Assembly: GCF_900112305.1 (NCBI RefSeq)
Contig: NZ_FOKT01000013.1
Location: 1-60,770, forward strand
Reading direction: 5' to 3'
Length of the DNA stretch: 60,770 bases
From: Microbulbifer thermotolerans
GTDB lineage: Bacteria; Pseudomonadota; Gammaproteobacteria; Pseudomonadales; Cellvibrionaceae
Shown here: positions 1-7,670 of the stretch, piece after piece
How the letters are laid out: each line of letters opens with the position of its first letter
Numbering within the stretch: the stretch's first letter is position 1
Position numbers and translations under genes: made by a program
Notes under the pieces: generated by a model
What the model saw: only the letters and a program-made list of their open reading frames with translations
What the model was told of the DNA's origin: nothing
Database searches by the model: none

Positions 1-222
1 ATTTACACCACAAACGCCGTTGAAGCCGTGCACAGGCAGTTTCGAAAACTGACCAAAACCAAGGGTGGCTTCGCCAATGAGAACAGCTTACTCAAGCTGC
101 TGTACGCCGGTATACTGAAGGCCTCCGAGCGCTGGACGCACCCAATCCAGAACTGGAACCTGACGCTGTCACAGCTGGCGATCCACTTCCCGGAACGCTT
201 GGAGAAATACATCAGTCTATGA
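1..222 (+). CDS. IS256-family transposase, C-terminal part (gene runs in from the left)
   Basis: The frame is open from base 1 to a TGA at 220-222 and gives 73 residues that begin IYTTNAVEAVHRQFRK. This is the typical end of an IS256 (mutator-type, DDE) transposase, where the conserved TTNxxE..HRxxR motif is followed by a short helical tail. The catalytic domain lies outside the window. About 10 bases after the stop is a terminal inverted repeat (232-251) that matches 19 of 20 bases with the one at 60435-60454, so this is the right end of an element related to the one at the far side of the window. The family assignment is firm; the exact IS name is not known. Confidence 0.85.
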   Translation: MYTTNAVEAVHRQFRKLTKTKGGFANENSLLKLLYAGILKASERWTHPIQNWNLTLSQLAIHFPERLEKYISL

Positions 223-355
223 CTATTTGGCTGACACAGAATTTTGAACACCCTCAACCTGACGCTGTCACAGCTGGCGATCCACTTCCCGGAACGCTTG
301 GAGAAATACATCAGTCTATGAGGCTATTTGGCTGACACAGAATTTTGAACACCCT
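157..355 (+). repeat. Tandem duplication of the IS256 right end (2 x about 99 bp)
   Basis: Bases 157-255 (last 66 bases of the transposase plus the terminal inverted repeat) are repeated at 256-356 with only a 2-base insertion after the TGA. Inverted repeats lie at 232-251 and 333-352. The element therefore has two right ends in a row, and the broken DUF6988-like gene starts directly after the second. A nested insertion followed by deletion, or slippage, could produce this. Confidence 0.85.
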
Positions 356-689
356 CTCACGATCTGCTGAACTCGAAAGCAGACTCTTGGAGTTTTTAGC
401 GCTCGCTCCTTTTGAGGATTCGGAGAGAGTCATGGCTAGTAGAGTCATGTGTAGTATTGCATTCGAGCATGCTGAAAGCGCGAAGATGCTGATTTCGGGT
501 GGTAATCTCACCTCCGCGACGGGACTTGTTCGTCTTCAGTATGAGGCTTTGGTCAGGGCAATGTGGCTTCTCTACGGCGCTCCCGACAGCGCCGTTTCTA
601 AGTTGACCAGTGAGCTGACACAAGTTGCTGCAGCCGACGGCAGGCAGCTGCGCAGTTTCGCCGCGATAGAGCTTCGGTGTTATGTGTAA
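353..689 (+). pseudogene. DUF6988-like protein fragment, broken by the IS end
   Basis: The reading frame after the IS end encodes about 110 residues with SRVMCSIAFEHAESAKML and GLVRLQYEALVRAMWLLYGA, which resemble the DUF6988 family (short, mainly helical, function unknown). The only available start (TTG at 345) lies inside the IS inverted repeat, so the true N-terminus was lost. The C-terminal end after LTQVAAADGRQ also departs from family expectation and stops early. I read this as a 5'- and probably 3'-truncated remnant. The family call comes from memory of the motif and is moderate. Confidence 0.55.
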
Positions 690-694
690 GAATT

Positions 695-1152
695 ATGGAA
701 CGGCTAGATAATCCTTCAAATTTCCTTGGATGGGCTTCAATACTTGTTGGCGGATTGTTTTTATCATTGAGTATTTATTTGCTAACAGACTTTCCTTTAT
801 CTAAAGAAATTGAATCAGTCCATGGCATAGTTGAGGAAGCGGCACTAAAATCCAGAGGCAAAGGCAGCGATACTTTTTAGTGCCTGTAGGCGGCGAGAAA
901 TTTCGATATTCCGGCTTCTGGAGTAAAGACATTTATACTTCCATAATGAGGGGCTCTGAGGTAGAGCTTAGTTACTACCAAGCATTCGATGGCACCAAGC
1001 GGTTGGCTTCCATGCGTATCGGTAATATTAAGGTGTTGAGTAAATTTCAATCTTTATCTGGTGCCGCAGTATTTCCAGGCGTGGGTGGTTTACTCAGTTT
1101 ATTTTTTATCTTTTTAGGCTTCCGTGATCTCCGGCAACTTCGGCGCACATAA
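695..1152 (+). pseudogene. Small membrane protein (DUF3592-like), frameshifted
   Basis: The first frame starts at ATG 695 (MERLDNPSN), contains one hydrophobic segment (about residues 10-30) and stops at 878-880. The second frame, usable from about 871 (YFLVPVGGEKFRYSG), runs to 1152 and has a second hydrophobic segment near the end (GVGGLLSLFFIFLGF). The first frame ends KGSDTF-stop exactly where the second would continue as KGSD-YFLVPV. One protein of about 150 residues with an N-terminal and a C-terminal membrane helix and a soluble middle was therefore split by a single-base indel around 870-878. The layout resembles DUF3592 proteins. Function is unknown. Confidence 0.5.
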
Positions 1153-1235
1153 CAATGCCAGACAGTAAAGCTCCGGGCCTTCGTCCCCCACGGGACAGCT
1201 GACGTCCTTATGCATCAATACATGAGAGATTCAAA

Positions 1236-1343
1236 ATGAAACTAATAAAACTATTTTTAGTGCTCCTTGTTTTAGCGGGTTGCTCGAACAGAGGAATCTA
1301 TGAGGGAGCGATAAAAATGGACACCCACCAATTGAAACATTAA
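1236..1343 (+). pseudogene. Truncated small lipoprotein
   Basis: ATG 1236 opens a 35-residue frame beginning MKLIKLFLVLLVLAGCSNRGIY. It has a perfect lipobox (LAGC, Cys15) after a short hydrophobic signal. The mature part is only about 20 residues and ends at TAA 1341-1343, immediately before a transposase remnant on the other strand. Small lipoproteins beginning SNRGIYEG are normally longer, so this copy is probably truncated. No function can be given. Confidence 0.45.
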
Positions 1344-1500
1344 TGCGAAGGCTACTGCATTCTTAGTCCCTGTTGCCAGAGCTTTGTTTTCGGGCAAGTA
1401 GAGCCTGCGTCCTGTGTGGAATTTCGCCAAACAGTTTTGTTGTGGCGCAGCAGTCCTTCGCAGAAGCCCGCGATGACGTTTTTCCGTGACAGGAGAAATT

Positions 1501-1734
1501 TTAAGAGGTGATCGGCGGGGAGAGATAGCGCGCGCAGTCGCGGATTCCGTGGGCCCAACGTTTTCCGATTTGTTCGCAGGCAGAGCGCACTGAGTGGGCG
1601 GTACCAACCAGAGACTTGAAGCGACTTTCAAAATTGCGGTTCAGGTAGAGCCAGTGCAGTGGGTCGATCTGCAGCTGTTCGAGAATTGGCAGTAGTTGTT
1701 CGTCGATCGCTCCTCGCTTGTCTTCACGAATGAA
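1501..1734 (-). pseudogene. RAYT/IS200-like (Y1) transposase, C-terminal remnant
   Basis: Minus-strand frame from about 1734 to a TAA at 1501-1503, 77 residues. It reads FIREDKRGAIDEQLLPILEQ and later FESRFKSLVGT, then ends CARYLSPPITS. This matches the conserved C-terminal region (IREDKRGAI...LPPILERL...FEtrFrgLVG) of REP-associated tyrosine transposases. The catalytic HUH domain and tyrosine are absent, with no matching frame upstream, so this is a dead fragment. Nothing else supportable is seen between 1344 and 1500. Confidence 0.65.
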
Positions 1735-1783
1735 CTAACACTCATCTGTCTCCGAACAAACATAAGCACCCTGAAATATTGTT

Positions 1784-2557
1784 TCATCTGATATTTTGAA
1801 TCACTCTGCATTTCGGAAATGCAGAACATCCCCAGAATTGCTTACCTGCATTTACACCGCGCTTACTTGTCCTCCTGACCATCGGGCTACCACATTTAGG
1901 ACATAGCCGTTCTGCTTCAGGGTTATTTCGAGATTTAAGATTCTGTATATGCTGCTTATGTGTCTCACGCGTTGGAGCAAGACGCCCGGATTGAATCCGG
2001 CTGACTAAATTCTCAACTTCCTCGTTCGTCAATACAGCACTCCGAAAGGATTTTATATAACGAATACAGCCTCCCTCCTTGGTAACATTATCAGGCATTT
2101 TAGTCTTGAATGTACTGGAACCAACGAAAACAATTACTGAGTGTATGAAGTGCTCGGGAAGACCAAGAAGTTTTGCCAAAGCTTTTGTATGTTTGTAGTT
2201 CTGCCTGAGCGGATTCTGAAATCTGAAAGATTTATTGTAGATCTTCTGTGTCCAATGAGCTTGATGTTCCCCACCAAAAATCCAACCCCGCATATTCTTT
2301 GTCTCCACCACGAATATTCCAAAGCGGGATATAAAAATATGATCAATCTGTGTGGTGCCGTCAGGAGTTTTTAAAGTTACATTATGTATGCGACGATATA
2401 TGTCACTGGGGAGACGCAACCATCCGAAGAAACGGACCTGCAGCTCGCCCATCATCCCTTTAAACCAAGGGGATTTTACAGCTGCTGCAACTATTGCAAT
2501 TGGCAGTAGCCAATAGACAAGTGGTAATACCTGATTAACAACGAAATCTAAATGCAT
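1784..2557 (-). CDS. NERD-domain membrane-anchored protein with topoisomerase-type zinc ribbon
   Basis: 257 residues. Residues 5-27 are a hydrophobic membrane anchor. Residues about 33-150 are a NERD (nuclease-related) domain with the expected signature residues Gly37-Glu38, Asp72 (TQIDHI), Glu85 and Lys87 (VVETKN) and a downstream QNPLRQN motif, all in the restriction-endonuclease-like order. Residues 219-250 form a four-cysteine ribbon (CPKC...CSAFPKC) of the kind found at the C-terminus of DNA topoisomerase I. NERD plus topo-type zinc ribbon is a known combination; the domain is thought to act on nucleic acids, but the biological role is not settled. The gene is intact although its neighbours on one side are remnants. 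Its lower GC and position suggest a mobile or accessory gene. Confidence 0.8.
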   Translation of the reverse strand: MHLDFVVNQVLPLVYWLLPIAIVAAAVKSPWFKGMMGELQVRFFGWLRLPSDIYRRIHNVTLKTPDGTTQIDHIFISRFGIFVVETKNMRGWIFGGEHQAHWTQKIYNKSFRFQNPLRQNYKHTKALAKLLGLPEHFIHSVIVFVGSSTFKTKMPDNVTKEGGCIRYIKSFRSAVLTNEEVENLVSRIQSGRLAPTRETHKQHIQNLKSRNNPEAERLCPKCGSPMVRRTSKRGVNAGKQFWGCSAFPKCRVIQNIR

Positions 2558-2766
2558 ACTGAGTTACTCTGCTGCACAAACTTTCTCAGAAGAAACGGCA
2601 CATCAAAAATCTGAAAAATACGCCCTTCCCCTACACCAAAGAGCCACCAAGCAAACTATTCTGGTGGAAGCTATCAGAGGCATCTTTGATATTATTGGAT
2701 ATGGAAATATCCAATATCAGTGTTGAAAGTTCAATAGTTTTCCTCGCAGAAGAAAACAGATGCCCC

Positions 2767-2789
2767 GGCCCCTCCAAGAGGGAGGGGCC
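2767..2789 (-). terminator. Hairpin terminator after the GH3 gene
   Basis: A perfect 9-bp stem (GGCCCCTCC 2767-2775 with GGAGGGGCC 2781-2789) and a 5-base loop lie 23 bases downstream of the GH3 stop. On the minus strand the stem is followed within about 10 bases by a T-rich run (TGTTTTCTT), consistent with an intrinsic terminator. The interval 2558-2766 holds no supportable gene. Confidence 0.6.
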
Positions 2790-2811
2790 TTCGCAGCTGC
2801 TTTGGAAAGAC

Positions 2812-5355
2812 TCAGCCGCCGCAGCGCAGCGTGGCGCTCTCCGCACCAGCGGGCACATATTTGATATCCGCCACTGCCAGTGACAGGGGCTTTTCGCTCT
2901 CAAGCAGCAGGCTGCTCTCTACCCGTGAGAAGTCCGCGCCTTGTTTGGCGAAACACTGGAGGTCGATGGACATCTCCGTCCATTCATTGACGGGGATTTG
3001 CTGCAGAGATTCCAGCAATGACAGGCTGCCGGCACAGTCTGATCCGCAATCCACCGAAGCTCGCACTTCGCCACTGGGTTTCTCATCCAGGCGCAGCTTC
3101 AAATTCAGGGTGCCGCCGGACTCCAGATAGCGGCTCATGTCCTGCGGTTTCCCCGCGCGCAGGGCCACGCCGCCGGGGCGCAGGCCGGCCCACTGCACCA
3201 GGCGCGCGTCTTCCTGATTGCGCATATCGATGGCGCTTACACGAATATTGCCGTCGCTGCTCTCGGCCACATTGCCCTCTACTTCAATCGGTGCACTGCC
3301 CTCGTCGAGCAACACAAGGTTCCAGGGCGCGCGCGGGCGCCATACCATCATCCAGGCATCCTCGAGTCTGCCTTCGGCGTAGCTCTCCCCCTGTTCCGTG
3401 AGGTCGGATGCTATTTCAACCTTGTCGCTGTAGGTGAGGCCGTAGCCGTAGGCAAACAGCGGATCATAGTCATCATCGCCCAGGTTGAGCGGTGTTTGAT
3501 CCACCAACAGCGGCCAGCTGAATGAAAGTTTACCGGTAAAGTCATGGCGGATTTTGCCGTCGGCATCAGTGAGGATTACATCGGCCACCCCCGCGCCTTC
3601 AGAGCCCGGCAGCCAGGCGGCGACAAAAGCGTCAGACGCATTCAGCTCTTTGTTGACCCACAGCGGGCGACCGGAAATAAAAATACTCACCACCGGAATG
3701 CCCTGGGCCTTGAGTTTTTTCAGCAGCGCCAGATCGGTTTTGGTACCGAACTGATATTCAAGACTGGTGATGTCCCCGTGCCATTCCGCATAGGGGTCTT
3801 CGCCAAAGACCACCACGGCCACATCCGGCCGCTCGGCGTCGGTAAAGGTATCTGCGGAGAATTCTCCGTCGACAGACAATACGGCTTCACCACCGGCACT
3901 TTCCACAGCGGTTTTAATGCCTGCGTAAATGGAAGTAGCCCCAGGGAAATCCGCCTGACTGTTGCCGGTGCCCTGCCAGGAAATCGTCCAGCCGCCGCTC
4001 TGCTTGGCGATATTGTCCGCGGCGTCGCCGGCGACGAGAATTTTCTGTTTTGGATTAAGGGGCAACAGCTGACCATTGTTCTTCAGCAATACCAGCGATT
4101 TGCGCACCGCCTCGCGGGCTATGGCTCTGTGCTCCGGGCTGCCGAGAATACCGGTAGCGCCTGCCAGTGGTTTGTTGCGCTCGAACAGGCCCGCGCGCAT
4201 TTTTACCCGCAGTATGCGCGTCACCGCGTCATCTATGCGGCTTGTGGGAATTTCACCACTCTTGGCCTGTGCAAGCGTGTTCTCGTAGAGCGCCTTCCAG
4301 TCGGAAGGTACCATAAACATATCCAGCCCCGCGTTGATCGCCTGGGGACAGCTCTCCAGGGTGCAACCTTCAACGAAGCGGTGGCCGTTCCAGTCTCCCA
4401 CCACAAAACCGTCAAAGCCCAAGCGACCTTTCAGTACATCGGTCAGCAGGTATTTGTGTCCGTGTAGCCTTACCCCTTTCCAGCTGTTGAAGGAGGCCAT
4501 CACAGTCTGCACGCCCGCCTCCAGCGCGGCGATATAGCCTGCGGCATGGATCTCCGCGAGTTCTTCTTCACTGGCAGGGGTATCGCCGCGGTCCATACCG
4601 CGATCGGTGCCACCATCGCCGATAAAGTGCTTGGTGGCGGAGATGAGCTTTTCACCGCCGAGGAATTCCGCCGAGGACTTTTCCCCCTGAATGCCTTCCA
4701 CCATGGCGCGGGCGTATTCGCGCACGATTTTCGGGTCCTCGGAATAGCTTTCAAAGGTGCGCCCCCAGCGGTCGTCACGCACCACCGCCACCGTCGGTGC
4801 AAAGGTCCAGTCAATTCCGGTTACCGCCACCTCGCGCGCGGTGGCCTCGCCGATACGGCGGATCAACTGCGGGTCCCGTGTGGCGCCGAGGCCGATATTG
4901 TGCGGAAACAGAGTTGCGCCGATTACATTGTTGTGGCCGTGCACTGCGTCGGAGCCCCAGAGTACCGGGATTGCCACGCCGCCGTCGGAAGTATCCATGG
5001 ACGCGCGGTGATAGGCTTCCGCCAGCGCGAGCCAGTCTTCAGGCTTGGCAAATTTGTCGTTGTTCGGGTAGGTGCCGCCGCCGTTTAGAATCGAACCCAG
5101 GTGATAGTTCTTCACGTCTTCCGGGGTGGCGTACTTGATCTCCGCCTGAATTAACTGGCCGACCTTTTCTTCCAGCGTCATTTTCGCCAGTAGGGCTGCA
5201 ATCCGCTTTTCAATTTCCGGGTCTTTCGCCAGCGCCGGTTCGAGCTTCGGCCAGGGGCTGTTATCCGTGACCGTATGGCTTTCTGTGGTTTTATCTCCAG
5301 TCCCACAGCCGCACAACAGCGCCGCTATTACTGGGGCTATCAATCTCTTTTTCAC
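2812..5355 (-). CDS. GH3 exo-beta-glucosidase lipoprotein (ExoP-like)
   Basis: 847 residues with a lipoprotein signal (AALLCGC, Cys15 or Cys17). The N-terminal (beta/alpha)8 GH3 domain covers about residues 45-400: GSDAVHGHNN (135-143), TKHFIGDGGT (241-250) and the nucleophile Asp321 in GFVVGDWNG. The alpha/beta sandwich domain follows (about 410-640), with the FGEDPYAEWHGD stretch expected to carry the acid/base region. About 180 further residues form a C-terminal beta domain like that of Pseudoalteromonas ExoP. Relatives release glucose from the non-reducing end of beta-1,3/1,4-glucans. It stands alone on the minus strand with its own terminator and has no MalT-type site upstream. A link to the GH81 laminarinase at 43320-46172 is plausible but inferred. 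The exact linkage preference cannot be read from sequence. Confidence 0.88.
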   Translation of the reverse strand: MKKRLIAPVIAALLCGCGTGDKTTESHTVTDNSPWPKLEPALAKDPEIEKRIAALLAKMTLEEKVGQLIQAEIKYATPEDVKNYHLGSILNGGGTYPNNDKFAKPEDWLALAEAYHRASMDTSDGGVAIPVLWGSDAVHGHNNVIGATLFPHNIGLGATRDPQLIRRIGEATAREVAVTGIDWTFAPTVAVVRDDRWGRTFESYSEDPKIVREYARAMVEGIQGEKSSAEFLGGEKLISATKHFIGDGGTDRGMDRGDTPASEEELAEIHAAGYIAALEAGVQTVMASFNSWKGVRLHGHKYLLTDVLKGRLGFDGFVVGDWNGHRFVEGCTLESCPQAINAGLDMFMVPSDWKALYENTLAQAKSGEIPTSRIDDAVTRILRVKMRAGLFERNKPLAGATGILGSPEHRAIAREAVRKSLVLLKNNGQLLPLNPKQKILVAGDAADNIAKQSGGWTISWQGTGNSQADFPGATSIYAGIKTAVESAGGEAVLSVDGEFSADTFTDAERPDVAVVVFGEDPYAEWHGDITSLEYQFGTKTDLALLKKLKAQGIPVVSIFISGRPLWVNKELNASDAFVAAWLPGSEGAGVADVILTDADGKIRHDFTGKLSFSWPLLVDQTPLNLGDDDYDPLFAYGYGLTYSDKVEIASDLTEQGESYAEGRLEDAWMMVWRPRAPWNLVLLDEGSAPIEVEGNVAESSDGNIRVSAIDMRNQEDARLVQWAGLRPGGVALRAGKPQDMSRYLESGGTLNLKLRLDEKPSGEVRASVDCGSDCAGSLSLLESLQQIPVNEWTEMSIDLQCFAKQGADFSRVESSLLLESEKPLSLAVADIKYVPAGAESATLRCGG

Positions 5356-5782
5356 TATAAAGTTCTCCCTTCGCCTATCGTTTTTATTGCTGTGGCGCGA
5401 TTATCTTTTTATTTATTCGATAAAATTTGCCAACTCTAATTTCATAGCCTCAGATCAGATTCAGATACAAAAGCTCAATTCATCCACCAACGGATCATTA
5501 AACATCTTCTCTGCAGCCAACTGCCCATTTATCGAGAGAAAGTTGTCGGCGGCATTATTCTATCTATTTGCCGATTGATAAACCTATGATTGATCCGCAT
5601 AAGCTCTGTCATATTTTCAGGAAGCGCGCTCAAACAATGGGATTCGAAAACGCGCGATAAAACCTCTGTATCCAACAACTTTGAAAGGTTCCCTATCGCC
5701 TGCGTTTCTCGTGCGATTACAGGGTTTCTTTAAAGCCAGGGAACGAGTTAATCGATGATTTCTGAATGATCCGCCGTAAGAT
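5356..5782. other. Intergenic region with a degenerate copy of the 220-bp repeat
   Basis: No gene is supportable here. The side next to 5355 is AT-rich and should hold the GH3 promoter. At 5622-5665 the sequence GCGCTCAAACAATGGGATTC followed by GAAAACGCGC resembles one arm of the palindromic repeat found intact at 26851, 43091 and 50588 (GCGCTCAGGCAATAGGAC...TTCGAAAACGCAC). It is probably an eroded copy. Confidence 0.4.
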
Positions 5783-7573
5783 TCAGTGGGAATTTCTCGG
5801 TGTGCCGTGACACTCGACAATATGCAGATGCGCTTCCTTCAGATCCATATCACTACCGTCGGCAAGCTGGGTAACGGTATTGCGGTATATCTCCTGCCAG
5901 GGGGTTTGATTGACCAGTCGCGGCGGCTGCCAGCGGGCGCGGCGACGCTGTAGTTCTCCGTCTTCTACCAGCACATTCACTTGGTTTTTATTCAGATCGA
6001 TTTCCACTATGTCATTGGTCTCGAGAAGCGCAAGGCCACCGCCCACCGCTGCCTCGGGAGAGGCGTTCAATATAGAAGGGCTGGCAGAGGTGCCACTCTG
6101 ACGGCCATCGCCGATACAAGGCAGACAGTTAACACCGCGTTTGATCAGGTAATTCGGTGGGCGCATGTTAACCACTTCCGCGGAACCGGGATAACCAATA
6201 GGACCGCAGTTGCGAATGACCAGTATGCAGTGTTCGTCGATCTCCAGTGCCGGATCGTCGATTCGGCGGTGGTAATCCTCGGGACCTTCGAACACTATGG
6301 CTCGGCCGCGCAGTACATTGGGGTGTTCGGGGTTGGAAAGATAGTTTTTGCGAAAATCATCCCCGATCACGGATTTTTTCATAATCGCCGAGTCGAACAG
6401 ATTGCCGCGCATAACGGCAAAGCCCGCGTGTTCCCGCAGCGGATCATCGAAGGAGCGTATAACCTGCGTATTGCGGGGTAACTGCCGAGCGTAATTCTCA
6501 CCGAGAGTTCTACCGTTTACACTCCGGCAGCTGCCGTCGATATGCCCCGCGCGCAGCAGCTCTCCCATTACAGCCGGCACGCCGCCGGCACGGTAAAAAT
6601 CTTCCCCCAGGTATTCGCCCGCCGGCTGACAGTTAACCAGCAGGGGAATTTTTTCGCCGAAGGTTTGCCAGTCGTCGATGGACAACGCCACCCCCAGGCG
6701 GTTGGCGATCGCTTGCAAATGGGGCGGCGCATTGGTGGAGCCGCCAATTGCGGAACAGAGGCGCACGGCGTTGAGAAAAGCCGCACGGGTCATAATGTCC
6801 GAGGGTTTCAGGTCTTCCCACACCATATCGACAATGCGCCGCCCGGTGTAGTAGGCCATAGCCGAGCGTTCCTTGTAGGGCGCCGGTATAGCGGCACAGC
6901 CGGGCAGCGACATACCCAGCCCCTCGGCGAGACAGTTCATTGTCAGCGCCGTGCCCATGGTGTTGCAGTGGCCGACGGAGGGCGCAGAGCGGGTGACATT
7001 CTGCATAAACTGCTCGTAATCGATATCGCCGCGGGCATAGTCCTCCCGCGAACGCCAAATAATGGTCCCGGAGCCCACCCGCTGTTCTTCGTTATTTTTT
7101 GTCTCCCAGCCGTTCAGCATGGGACCGCCGGATAGAACGATTGCCGGGATATCAACCGCCGCCGCTGCCATCAAAGTGGCCGGCGTGGTCTTGTCGCAAC
7201 CGGTGGTGAGCACCACACCGTCTAGGGGATAGCCATAAAGAATTTCTACCAGCCCCAGATAGGCCAGGTTGCGGTCCAGCGCGGCAGTGGGACGTTTGCC
7301 CATTTCCGCAATGGGATGCACGGGAAATTCCAGCGGAATACCGCCCGCGTCGCGGATGCCCTCGCGCACCCTCTGTGCCAGCTCCCTGTGGTGGCGGTTG
7401 CAGGGCGTAAGATCGCTCCCTGTCTGGGCGATGCCGATAATCGGCTTACCGGACTGTAATTCCTCCCGGGTGAGGCCGTAGTTCAGATAGCGCTCGATAT
7501 AGATAGCCGTGTGGTCCGGATGGTTCGGGTCATTGAACCAATCGGCACTGCGGAGCTTTCTTTTTTTATTCAT
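5783..7573 (-). CDS. xylD: Pentonate dehydratase, IlvD/Edd family (xylonate or L-arabinonate dehydratase)
   Basis: 596 residues from ATG 7573 (MNKKRKLRSADWF), the start that matches family N-termini; the open frame extends further upstream to 7663 but that part looks non-coding. Cys58 (TPCNRHH), Cys126 (TTGCDKTTPAT) and Cys203 (GHCNTMG) stand at the positions of the three [2Fe-2S] ligands known in Caulobacter xylonate dehydratase and Rhizobium arabinonate dehydratase. The enzyme converts a pentonate to 2-keto-3-deoxypentonate in the cytoplasm. It is the last gene of the minus-strand cluster, 97 bases after the semialdehyde dehydrogenase, with a strong hairpin in that gap. Whether the natural substrate is xylonate or arabinonate cannot be decided from sequence. 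The symbol follows the Caulobacter operon. Confidence 0.85.
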   Translation of the reverse strand: MNKKRKLRSADWFNDPNHPDHTAIYIERYLNYGLTREELQSGKPIIGIAQTGSDLTPCNRHHRELAQRVREGIRDAGGIPLEFPVHPIAEMGKRPTAALDRNLAYLGLVEILYGYPLDGVVLTTGCDKTTPATLMAAAAVDIPAIVLSGGPMLNGWETKNNEEQRVGSGTIIWRSREDYARGDIDYEQFMQNVTRSAPSVGHCNTMGTALTMNCLAEGLGMSLPGCAAIPAPYKERSAMAYYTGRRIVDMVWEDLKPSDIMTRAAFLNAVRLCSAIGGSTNAPPHLQAIANRLGVALSIDDWQTFGEKIPLLVNCQPAGEYLGEDFYRAGGVPAVMGELLRAGHIDGSCRSVNGRTLGENYARQLPRNTQVIRSFDDPLREHAGFAVMRGNLFDSAIMKKSVIGDDFRKNYLSNPEHPNVLRGRAIVFEGPEDYHRRIDDPALEIDEHCILVIRNCGPIGYPGSAEVVNMRPPNYLIKRGVNCLPCIGDGRQSGTSASPSILNASPEAAVGGGLALLETNDIVEIDLNKNQVNVLVEDGELQRRRARWQPPRLVNQTPWQEIYRNTVTQLADGSDMDLKEAHLHIVECHGTPRNSH

Positions 7574-7628
7574 CAATTGACAACCAAACCTTCGCGAAAA
7601 TTGCCGCTCAGCGCGACGTGATACTGCA

Positions 7629-7661
7629 GGCCGGTGCCCTGCTGAGTCGCTGGCACCGGCC
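7629..7661 (-). repeat. Perfect hairpin between xylA and xylD
   Basis: GGCCGGTGCC (7629-7638) pairs perfectly with GGCACCGGCC (7652-7661) around a 13-base loop. It begins 10 bases after the stop of the upstream aldehyde dehydrogenase gene. There is no T run after it, so it is more likely an mRNA-processing or stability element within the operon than a full terminator. Confidence 0.5.
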
Positions 7662-7670
7662 ACTCTTGGC

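Noticed and set aside
1146..1215. Possible integron attC site after the split membrane-protein gene (CATAACAATGCC ... CTTATGC)
   Set aside because: The outer bases resemble attC ends, but the inner arms are not complementary over a useful length and no integrase or further site is seen.
1272..1631. Minus-strand ORF of 119 codons near the left edge
   Set aside because: A different minus-strand frame in the same region (1501-1734) carries a clear RAYT transposase tail; the longer ORF has no recognisable sequence.
5783..7663. Longer start (7663) for the pentonate dehydratase
   Set aside because: The extra 30 residues have no family match and cover the intergenic hairpin; ATG 7573 gives the conserved N-terminus and places the three cysteines at the family positions.
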